This document shows positions 25,189 through 32,750 of a stretch of DNA of 64,000 bases, in pieces. The notes under the pieces were generated by a model that worked only from the letters and a program-made list of their open reading frames with translations, was not told the origin of the DNA and did not search any database. Location: the NCBI GenBank assembly GCA_019454045.1, contig SKCR01006516.1, forward strand, positions 744,001-808,000, in the 5' to 3' direction. The first letter of the stretch is position 1. Each line of letters opens with the position of its first letter. The position numbers and the translations under genes were made by a program. The DNA comes from Zanthoxylum bungeanum. Lineage: Eukaryota; Streptophyta; Magnoliopsida; Sapindales; Rutaceae.

Positions 25189-25553
25189 CACGTGTCACCA
25201 TCACAGCCGATCTGCTAACATGCGACGTGCCACGTGTCAGCATCCTACGGTGCCGACAGTCATCATCGCCACGTGTCGCCACGTCACCGCCATGTCATCA
25301 GCCACGTCAGCAAGTCAACAAGTCAAATTGCCACGTGTCGTGCCACATCATCATCAGCCAATCAGGAAGTGACACGTGTCGCAATTCTATGGTGCCGACA
25401 GTCTCTTTCCCACGTGTCGCCACGTCATCGCCACGTCAGCATCAATAATTGAGTATCCTATCCTTATCTGACACGTGGCGGATAAGAATCTCAGCGACCA
25501 ATCAGAAGCCGCCACGTGTCACAATAATTGAAGCCCAACCACTCTGCCACGTG
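25189..25553 (+). promoter_or_regulatory. G-box/ABRE array (nine CACGTG) in 5' LTR U3
   Basis: CACGTG occurs at 25189, 25231, 25270, 25332, 25373, 25411, 25472, 25513 and 25548, mostly in the context CCACGTGTC, with further CCACGTCA half-sites between them. CACGTGTC/CACGTGGC is the classic ABA-responsive element and G-box bound by plant bZIP and bHLH/PIF factors. Nine in 365 bp, 120-480 bp upstream of a TATA box, is a dense promoter-like cluster. All nine are conserved in the 3' LTR (33057 onward). Confidence 0.8.
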
Positions 25554-25670
25554 TCACCTTATCATCTTATCCAGAATCTTCAAACCAGCGAACCAGAGCG
25601 TGCCAGGTCGACAAATTCGGCGTCGCGACGCTGAGGACCTGGCATCGCGACGCTGGATCCTACCGAGGCC

Positions 25671-25677
25671 TATAAAT
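25671..25677 (+). promoter_or_regulatory. LTR TATA box
   Basis: TATAAAT in GAGGCCTATAAATTGAGC, followed ~30 bases later by GTGCACCACTCTCTCTC, a plausible start of R. The same sequence lies in the 3' LTR at 33537-33543. Confidence 0.7.
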
Positions 25678-25984
25678 TGAGCTCGAAATTTCAGAATTCA
25701 GTGCACCACTCTCTCTCTTATAATCTTTCTAAAGAGAGAGTTTTCTTTCTCTACTTTCTTTTAATTTTAGTTTTTTAGTTTTTAGTTTTGTAATTATTTT
25801 AATTACGTTTTGTTAATATAGTAATTTAATTTTTAATTTTTACTTTTTACAGTTTTTATTATTTACCATGAGGAGGTAACTCCCCCAGCTAGGGTGAAAG
25901 GTAATTCTTTTACTTTTGTTACTATTTAGATTAATCTCCCTTAAAAATAATATATTCACTATTTAAAATATGACTTAAAAAGGA

Positions 25985-26150
25985 TACCGCCAGATTGGTC
26001 GGTTGGTAATTCATTTTAATCTGATTTAAACCTGACTAATAATGATACCGCCAGATTGGTCGGTTGGTAATTTTATTTTGGTTCCGCCTTTATGGCTGGT
26101 TGGACTTAATTTGACTTAATCAGGTTACCGCCTATATGGCTGGTTGGAAA
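25985..26150 (+). repeat. Tandem CCGCC...GGTTGGTAATT repeats in R/U5
   Basis: Four imperfect units of about 40-60 bp built on TACCGCC-AGATTGGTCGGTTGG or TACCGCCTATATGGCTGGTTGG. Related units (as reverse complement, CCAACCGACCAATATGGCGG) lie in the minus-strand element's LTRs at 43895-44035 and 51745-51890, so they are ancestral to the family. Confidence 0.75.
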
Positions 26151-27051
26151 AGAATCACAAGTTTATATATTATTTTATGGGAGATATCTATATTAGTAGT
26201 AGTAAAAGTAATTCCTTTTACCTTAGCATTTTATTTTATTGTAATTTACTTTTCAGTATTTACTTTACCGCATTTTTACTTTATGTCTTTTATTTTCAAG
26301 TTTTTACTAGCCCTAGTTATGTGTTGTAACTAAATTAGTTATCTGAGGTTGTGATGAAATCCAATATCACCGTTTTATAAGGGTTAGATTATAGCTTGGG
26401 TAATATAAAGATTTATTTATTGAGTCTTAAACTTAATGCTTTTTCATTAACTGGCCATTAATAAAATTGATCTGGTAATCTAAAATGAACTAGACATAGG
26501 GATTTTAGGTTTCAGCCTTAGACTCAATAGCCCACGATCTTCCTTGAGGATAGATAACCCTTTATAGATTTCCTTACAGGATAGGAATATACCTGTCGGG
26601 CGGGGGTAGCCATAATTGGAACTTAAACTTAATGAATCCAGATAATTTGGTTGACATAGACATATGATTCAATTGGGTTAAAGGGTATTTGTGTCTGACC
26701 ATCGACAGAGGCTTACACATAATTTAGTGTTCCAGGTTAATAAATCAATATATTACCCAACTTTAAGATAACCACTTCATCTTTAAAATGATATTGGAAG
26801 AAATCACAACCCTAGATAGTTTTTAATATTGAATTTTCTTAAAACCTCTTTTCGACAATTTTATTTACTTGCTTTTAAATTTAGAATCGTCACCATTTCA
26901 AATCAATCAATCAACTTGTTAGATATTAGTAATCATTTGACCTCATAAAATTAATAGTTTAGATATTAAGTCCTCGTGGGATCGATTTTTTATACTACTT
27001 GAACGATATGTGCGCTTGCGTTATACGTGTGTGTTTACGCCGTCAAGTTTT

Positions 27052-27069
27052 TGGCGCCGTTGCCGGGGA
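27052..27069 (+). promoter_or_regulatory. Primer-binding site, tRNA-Asp type
   Basis: TGGCGCCGTTGCCGGGGA lies six bases after the 5' LTR. It complements the 3' end of plant tRNA-Asp and is the primer site commonly found in Athila-lineage gypsy elements. Confidence 0.85.
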
Positions 27070-27176
27070 CTTATTTATCTTTTACTATTAGTTTAGGGGT
27101 TAGATACGTTACTTGTATCTAATTTCTTTTTACTTATTGTTTTTGTTTTCTTGTGTTTCAGGTTCTCAGAAACTAC

Positions 27177-28890
27177 ATGAGACGAACCAGAAGCTTTGAA
27201 CTCCGACCGCTTGACCCAGAAATTGAAAGAACCATCAGACAGTTGAGAATGGAAAGGCGAGAAGGCCAAGAACTTTTGTCAACATGGAACCTGAACCTTT
27301 GAACGTTGCAAACCACCAATTCCCATTCGAGACAGAACCATTCCGGTGGTTGACAGACTCATTTCCTGTATTGTACTTCCTCCCTTACCAGCAAATGCGT
27401 GTGATATCAAAACATGCATTCAGATGATTCAGCACTCAGTTCAGTTCGGGGGGAATGCAACTGAAGATCCTAATTCCCACATCAGCAACTTCCTGGAAGT
27501 TTGCGGCACTTTTAACTACAACAACAGCATCAGAAGAAGCAATGAGACTGCGAGTTTTTCCATATTCCTTGAGGACAGAGCTAAAGCTTGGCTACATTCA
27601 CTACAGCAGGTTCCATCACAACATGGAACACTTTAGCCACCAAATTTCTTGCAAAGTACTTTCCACCAGCCAGAACCGGAAAATTGAGGAATGACATCAC
27701 ATCCTTTGTACAACAAGATTCAGAATCCCTCTGCGAAGCTTGGGAAAGGTACAAAGATTTACTCCGGAAATGTCCTCACCATGAGATTCCAAAGTGGCTA
27801 CAAGTTCAGACCTTCTACAATTGGACTTTCTGGAATAATGAGAACCACAATCGATGCTGCTGCTGGAGGAGCCTTGATGGCAAAAGGAGAAGATCAAGCC
27901 TGGGACCTAATCGAAGAAATGGCCAACAACAATTCCTTGTGGCCAACAGAAAGGAGCATGATCCAAAGAATTGCAGGAATTATGAAGTTGGAGCAACACA
28001 GCAGTGAATACCAGGCTGGATCAGATATGCAAATGTCTAGAAACACTTAGCACGCAAGTTGTGAACATCACTGGATCCACAAGTTCACCATATGGAGGAG
28101 CACCAGAACCAAACCAACATGAAGACGGTGAATTATGTCAACAATTTCAACAGACAAGGGAACAATTCATATTCCAACACCTACACCCAGGGTGGAGGAA
28201 TCATCCTAATTTATCATGGAGCAACAATTCAGGCCAACAGCACAACTATCCACCTGAATTCCAGCAACAGAACAAAGGCCAGGGCAGGCAAATGAATCAG
28301 GAATAACAGAAGTGTTGACCTACTTGAAAAAGATGGAAGCAAAACACGACTCTCAAGCAGCAAGATATGACACTATATTTCAAAGCCATTCAGCCTCTAT
28401 CAAAGCACGAGAATCAAATCGGACAACTAGCCAATGCTCAGATTACAGACCGCCAGGTACCCTTCCTAGCAACACAGAGCCAAAATCCAAGGAACATGGG
28501 GAAGGAGCATGTCATGCCATCATGTTAAAAAGCGGTACTGAAATTAACAAAGATGTTGGAGCCAAAACACCTGCTGAGGAAGTTCCAAAAGAAACAAAGC
28601 AACAGATGGAGGAAAAAGAAGCAAAGGAAAAAGAACAGATCACTCCACCTCCACCTTTTCCTCAACGTCTTCAGAAGAACAAATTGGACAAGTATTTTCT
28701 CGGTTCCTGGAGATCTTCAAAAAGCTGCATATCAACATTCCATTTGCCAGAAGCATTGGAACAAATGCCCACATATGCCAAAATTCATGAAAGATATCTT
28801 TCACGAAAACGGAGATTGGGAGATTACGAGACAGTAGCATTAACAGAAGAATGCAGTGCCATCATTCAGAGGAAACTTCCCCCGAGTTGA
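27177..28890 (+). pseudogene. gag, Athila-like, frameshifted
   Basis: Gag of the plant Athila type, which would form the capsid. The likely start is the ATG at 27177 (MRRTRSFELRPLD). Recognisable parts in order: the CDIKTCIQMIQHSVQFGG block near 27390-27450, the NFLEVCGTFNYN stretch near 27490-27530, the FPPARTGKLRNDITSF segment near 27660-27710, and a charged, coiled-coil-like C-terminal part (28312-28890, rich in K/E/Q, followed by PPPPFPQRL). The minus-strand copy reads through much of this in longer frames. Here at least four frameshifts break it, near 27270, 27540, 27820 and 28290. Single-base indels dominate, so assembly error is possible for some. Confidence 0.8.
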
Positions 28891-29294
28891 AAGATCCTGG
28901 CAGTTTCACTGTTCCTTGCGTCATAGGAGAACATAACTTTGGTAAGGCTTTGTGTGATATAGGTGCTAGTGTTAACTTGATGCCTTTTTCTATTTTCAGG
29001 AAATTACAGATTGGAGAAACAATGCCAACTTCAGTCTCACTACAACTTGCTGATAGAACGCTCGTATTTCCGAGAGGTGTAGTTGAGGATGTGCTGGTCA
29101 AGGTTGACAAATTCATTTTCCCAGCAGATTTTATTGTCCTTGATATGGAGGAAGACGCAGACGTACCAATCATCCTTGGGAGACCATTCTTGGCTACAGG
29201 TCGAACCATTATTGATGTACAAAAAGGAGAATTAACCATGAGGGTACAGGACCAAGAAGTAACATTCAATGTTTCAATGTTTTCAAGGCCATGA
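28851..29294 (+). CDS. Retroviral-type aspartic protease domain
   Basis: An open frame of 147 codons with the pepsin-like retroelement protease: substrate-loop start VPCVIGEHNFGKALCDIGAS with the catalytic Asp in the CDIGASVNLMP block (around residue 37), then the flap region and IILGRPFLATGRTIIDV near residues 107-123, the hallmark ILGRPFL motif of Athila proteins. It would process the gag polyprotein. It is probably the C-terminal part of a gag-pro frame rather than a separate ORF, since the first Met is not a convincing start. The frame ends early at a frameshift just before FKAMNFP. The homologue at 48655-48206 is also open. Confidence 0.8.
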   Translation: MQCHHSEETSPELKDPGSFTVPCVIGEHNFGKALCDIGASVNLMPFSIFRKLQIGETMPTSVSLQLADRTLVFPRGVVEDVLVKVDKFIFPADFIVLDMEEDADVPIILGRPFLATGRTIIDVQKGELTMRVQDQEVTFNVSMFSRP

Positions 29295-29322
29295 ATTTCC
29301 CAGATGATGAAAAAAGAGAGAA

Positions 29323-29862
29323 TTGTTTCAAACTCGATGTGATACACAGTACCATTCAGACTTCAATGCAATGCAAAGTTCTACTGACAAACTTAAAACA
29401 TGTCAATTGCCTGTGGAGCCTAAAGATAAAGCATCTTTTGCACTGAAAGGGCCAATTCTTGCTCTACAAGCAACAGAAGAGAAAAAGTTCCACCAGCTCA
29501 ACGAATTGGAGGAATTTCACAATCAGCCTTTTGAGGATGCCAAATTGTACAAAGAAAAGGGCAAGAAGAGACATCATGAGAAGTTAGTGCGCATACAACT
29601 GGAACCAGGGCAGAAGGTACTGTTAAACAAATCAAGGGTGAAATTCTTCCCATGGAAGCCAAAATCACGGTGGTCAGGTCCATTTGTGATCACCAAAGTT
29701 TTACCAAATAGAGCCGTTGAGATACATGATCCTGATGCTAACAAAACTTTCAAGGTTAAAAACAAGCGTGTCAAGCACTACTGGGGAGAATCATTTGAGC
29801 GACAAAAAGAAAGTTTACACTTTCAGATCCAGCTTAACGTTCGAGAAGCCAAGTCTGGCTGA
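29323..29862 (+). CDS. Post-protease linker fused to integrase C-terminal region
   Basis: An open 179-codon frame. Residues ~1-50 are the linker that follows protease in these elements. From about residue 60 (FHQLNELEEFHNQPFEDAKLYKEK) onward it matches the region after the integrase catalytic core, with the PGQKVLLNKSRVKFFPWKPKSRWSGPF block near residues 96-123 and KVKNKRVKHYWG near the end. Everything that should lie between, namely reverse transcriptase, RNase H and the DDE integrase core, is missing. The same fusion point occurs in the minus-strand element, so the deletion predates both insertions. Any remaining role, for example in DNA or chromatin contact, is speculative. Confidence 0.8.
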   Translation: MFQTRCDTQYHSDFNAMQSSTDKLKTCQLPVEPKDKASFALKGPILALQATEEKKFHQLNELEEFHNQPFEDAKLYKEKGKKRHHEKLVRIQLEPGQKVLLNKSRVKFFPWKPKSRWSGPFVITKVLPNRAVEIHDPDANKTFKVKNKRVKHYWGESFERQKESLHFQIQLNVREAKSG

Positions 29863-29976
29863 CGACTTTAAACTTAGCGCTAGCAGGGAGGCAACCCATG
29901 CAATTTGTGTATATATTGTGATTTGGTGTGTTTTATTTTTTGTGTGTTTAATTTTTGCAGGATTAGTCATTTCAAA

Positions 29977-30525
29977 ATGGAAGATGCTCTCGCAAATCTT
30001 CGCAAGCAATTTCCTTCTCTCCCTCAAAAATCTCTGATGAAAGTTTACAAAGCTCGCTTGGAACAGATGAGGTTACTGACAATTCACGGTATTCCTAATG
30101 ATATTCGTTGGGTAATTGAAGCACGAGTCCGATTGGCAGGTGAGTCTTCTGACTCTTTTATTTCACATCTGCCTGGTTTTGGTAGAAGCACCTATGCAAA
30201 GAAACGAAGAGCTAAGCAAATGGGTGTTTGTTTTAAATGTGCACGATTTAATTGCAACACTCGTTGTCGTTTTTTAGGAATGGTGTCTGATAATCGCGAA
30301 GACAAAATTAAATTCATTAGGGATGGCTTGAGTAAGGAGTCTTTAGATGAAATATCTTCAACTCTTGAGACGCATCCCAGTGGATATGTTCACATTGCCA
30401 TTCGCAAATTACATACAACAATTCCAAAAAGAAAGACAATAATTAAGTCTCGGGAATCTGACTCAAAAAGACCCTGTTTGCCAATTATAAGAAAATTGGA
30501 TGGGAAGCTTGTCCCTGACGCATAG
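29977..30525 (+). CDS. ORF-X, intact 182-aa protein of unknown function
   Basis: Intact ORF starting MEDALANLRKQFPSLPQ, with ATG at 29977 chosen because a splice-acceptor-like TTTTTGCAG lies 17 bases upstream and the longer frame begins in AT-rich non-coding text. I do not recognise a family. The protein is basic, has no signal peptide or membrane segment, and contains a cysteine cluster CFKCARFNCNTRC around residues 85-97 that could bind a metal. The C-terminal third is lysine/arginine-rich (IPKRKTIIKSRESDSKRP). It occupies the slot where Athila elements carry an env-like or accessory ORF, directly before the LOG-like region. The homologue in the minus-strand element (47743-47163) is frameshifted but clearly related. 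Confidence 0.75.
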   Translation: MEDALANLRKQFPSLPQKSLMKVYKARLEQMRLLTIHGIPNDIRWVIEARVRLAGESSDSFISHLPGFGRSTYAKKRRAKQMGVCFKCARFNCNTRCRFLGMVSDNREDKIKFIRDGLSKESLDEISSTLETHPSGYVHIAIRKLHTTIPKRKTIIKSRESDSKRPCLPIIRKLDGKLVPDA

Positions 30526-30599
30526 ACGTCAATCAAGCCGTTACTTTTCTTGTAAATATTATATCTTTTGTCTTTTCTTAATAATTGTGATTTGTTTTG

Positions 30600-30729
30600 T
30601 TGATGTCTTTTATTTTCTCCGACAGGATCCAGATCTGTTGACTATCACGATCTATTTTACTATTTCGCTACTAATCGTCCTCTGGAAGATACTTGTACTA
30701 TTTTTACTCACCCTTTTCAGGTACTATAA
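30600..30729 (+). other. Short open segment between ORF-X and LOG with acceptor-like ends
   Basis: Two splice-acceptor-like sequences lie here: TTTTCTCCGACAG ending at 30625 and TCACCCTTTTCAG ending at 30720. Between them is an open stretch containing DYHDLFYYFATNRPLEDT, in frame with the LOG region but closed by TAA at 30727-30729. The minus-strand element has the same arrangement near 46960-47070. It may be an upstream exon joined to LOG by skipping the stop. Confidence 0.4.
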
Positions 30730-31437
30730 ATTCAGCCCGTCATTGCACTTTTGAAGGCATCCGAGTTGAGAAAGAAATACATAAAATGGAAGCCACTTCA
30801 AGAAGACGAGTTGAAAACATCTGTGTGTTTTGCGGCAGGTAGTATTGGTACTAAGCCACAATACGTAGAGGCAGCACAGGAGTTGGGTCGAGTCTTAGCA
30901 GCAAGGAATATGAACTTAATATATGGCGGAGGCAATCTCGGACTAATGGGGATTGTTTCAAAGGCCGTACAGGAAGGAGGCAGTCACGTTTTGGGAATCA
31001 TCCCAAAACCCTTGGCAGAGGCAAATCTTATTGGATCATCAAACGGAGAGGATCTGATCGGTGCCAGGTATGTCTGAACGACTGGTAGAAATGATTAACC
31101 GTGCTGATGCTTTTATCGCTTTGCCAGGTGGCTTGGGTACATTGGAGGAAATTTTTATAGTTCTATCTTGGGCGAACCTGAACATACATCAGAAACCGCT
31201 TGGACTGCTCAACGTTGATGGATTTTATTTTCTTTGTGTGTTTCTTGATGATGCTCGGAGAAATGGGTTCGTGTCAAAACTTTGAAAGAACTCCTCTTCA
31301 CTGCCAGAACTGCTCCGGATCTAATAGACCAACTCATAGCCTATGAACCACAAGTTGACCCTATCCTTTCAAAGATAAATTGGTCCGAGGACGATCGTGG
31401 TAAGAGGCGTCGAATTAATCTGGATCTTAACCTTTAA
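30730..31437 (+). pseudogene. LOG-like: Captured LOG-like cytokinin riboside monophosphate phosphoribohydrolase
   Basis: The frame encodes most of a Rossmann-fold LOG protein (TIGR00730 / old lysine decarboxylase-like family). Plant LOG enzymes release active cytokinin bases from riboside monophosphates in the cytosol. Visible: the N-terminal strand TSVCFAAGS; NLIYGGGNLGLMG near 30914-30952, matching the family's YGGGxxGLMG; VLGIIPKPL; the MSERLVEM segment holding the conserved Arg; and [15 protein letters not shown] near 31107-31150, the signature PGGxGTxxE. About 235 residues including an N-terminal extension, near normal family length. Broken by a one-base insertion near 31055 and a one-base deletion near 31280 relative to the other copy. 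No in-frame ATG precedes the domain. No introns, whereas plant LOG genes have several, which suggests capture from mRNA. Confidence 0.85.
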
Positions 31438-31494
31438 TTTCCTGTAGATTTCAGCTAACCAGGTACGACCTTCTTAACTCTCCTTTACTGTTTA

Positions 31495-31514
31495 AGACAT
31501 TGGGGACAATGTCT
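31495..31514 (+). other. Perfect 8-bp hairpin with GGGA tetraloop
   Basis: AGACATTG pairs with CAATGTCT around a GGGA loop, which fits the GNRA class. The minus-strand element has the same hairpin (GACATTG/CAATGTC) near 46233-46252. It precedes a G-rich purine tract that resembles a second polypurine tract. Confidence 0.7.
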
Positions 31515-31959
31515 CATTTAGGTTGGGGGAGGAAATTAGTTGATTAGTACCTTGTTTTTAGTTTGTATGTTGTTTTTATTTTTAGTCCAAAATTTTTCGA
31601 AAAATACAAAAAATTGAAAAATTTTCAAAAAATTACAAAAATAAATTGTGTTTTTGTGTTTTTATTTTGACTAAAAAAATGAAATTGGTAAGAGATATCT
31701 GAGTAAGGAGTTTCCACTCCTGAGACGTATCTCAAGCCTATTTTTGTTTATTTCATTTTGAATTATTTAATTTGTGAATTCTCCTTAAAACGGACTAAAA
31801 GGAATCTTCATATGCTCAGTTGACAGATACTATCAACATATATAGTAACATACGGACATGAGCTAAAATTGAAAAGTTTGTAATATTCAGTGCTCTAGTT
31901 TAATTGGAGGAAACATCTCAAAAAGCAGTGGAGTAAAAAAAAAAAAAAAAAAAACGAAC

Positions 31960-32190
31960 GTCTGAGATCCGAGTTATTAAGTCTGTAAGGGTGTTTTAAC
32001 ACCTAGTTCCCTAAAGTCAACTGGTTTGGGAGTCACTGGCCCAAAGCTCGGTTACATGGATCGAAGATGCTGCAAAAATATATATATCTGAAGTCTGAGT
32101 AATTAAGTCCGTAGGGGTGTCTTAACACTTGGTGCCCTAAAGTCAACTAGTTTGGGAGCCACCGACCCAACACTCGCTACATAGATGGAA
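31960..32190 (+). repeat. Two-unit tandem repeat in 3' non-coding region
   Basis: Two ~115-125-bp units share TAAGTC-GTA-GGGTGT-TTAACAC, CCCTAAAGTCAACT-GTTTGGGAG and a TACAT-GAT-GAAGAT end. Each contains a short GGTGTT/AACACC inverted repeat. The same pair is at 45580-45790 in the minus-strand element. Confidence 0.75.
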
Positions 32191-32737
32191 GATATTGTAT
32201 ATAAATAAAAAAAAAATCAAAGAAAAATCAGAAAAATGAGAAAAATATTCCATTGCTATAAAAAAGGTGTGAAATCTGATAGAACTTTAGGACAAAAATA
32301 TTACTCTCTTATCAACTGCACTTATGACTGTTGTGGGCAAAATGAGTTGATTAATATTTTGTTGGCTGTGTATATGGAGAATGGTAAAATATCTTCGGAG
32401 AATTTACTTATTCGGTAATTTAGAATAAAATAAAACAACTAGTAACTTGGAGTAGAAGTTCACCTGATTAGTCACTAACATCTTTATTCTCTTTTCGCTT
32501 GTCTTTTTGCTTTTGTGTGCATTAGTTTTAATATACCCGTTTACTTTTGTAAAATGTTTGTGGGTATCATTGCTGTAAGCCCTCACGAGACTACAACTCA
32601 TCCACTAGGGACACCTAGGGGTTTAAAAGGCTTGTTGCATACGCTAAATGCAATCGTGATCCCTACGAAAGTGGCTTAGTTAATTTTATTTTCATGTTAT
32701 TTTATTTTATGTTTTGCTCGAGGACTAGCAAAATGTT

Positions 32738-32749
32738 AGGTTTGGGGGT
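32738..32749 (+). promoter_or_regulatory. Polypurine tract of gypsy-LOG element (plus copy)
   Basis: AGGTTTGGGGGTG directly precedes the 3' LTR start TGATGAGTGG. Confidence 0.8.
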
Positions 32750-32750
32750 G

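Larger units (their letters stand above)
24880..27045 (+). repeat. 5' LTR of gypsy-LOG element (plus copy)
   Basis: Starts TGATGAGTGG and ends TTTACGCCGTCA. U3 holds CpG-rich palindromes and the G-box array; a TATA box lies at 25671. The R/U5 part after about 25860 resembles that of the minus-strand copy, while the middle of U3 does not. A repeat built on CCGCC...GGTTGG lies at 25985-26150. Confidence 0.92.
31438..32737 (+). other. Conserved structured 3' non-coding region of gypsy-LOG element
   Basis: No credible coding sequence. Visible: a hairpin AGACATTG-GGGA-CAATGTCT (31495-31514), followed by an internal purine tract AGGTTGGGGGAGGAA; a second hairpin with AGGAGT/ACTCCT (31706-31721) inside an outer GAGATA/TATCTC pair; an A20 tract (31935-31954); and a ~125-bp tandem repeat (31960-32190). 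All are present in the minus-strand element (45005-46308). Such conservation in a non-autonomous element suggests cis signals for RNA packaging or priming. Confidence 0.65.

Noticed and set aside
25128..25452. Overlapping plus-strand ORFs of 60-106 codons
   Set aside because: They are translations of the G-box/CCACGTGTC array in the LTR and recur only because the 3' LTR is a copy (33046-33635).
28851..29294. Host-type aspartic protease gene
   Set aside because: The ILGRPFL motif, neighbours and LTR context identify it as retrotransposon protease.
29905..29976. Extended N-terminus of ORF-X (Cys/Phe-rich, signal-like)
   Set aside because: It is the translated AT-rich stretch leading to an acceptor-like TTTTTGCAG; the second copy does not keep it.
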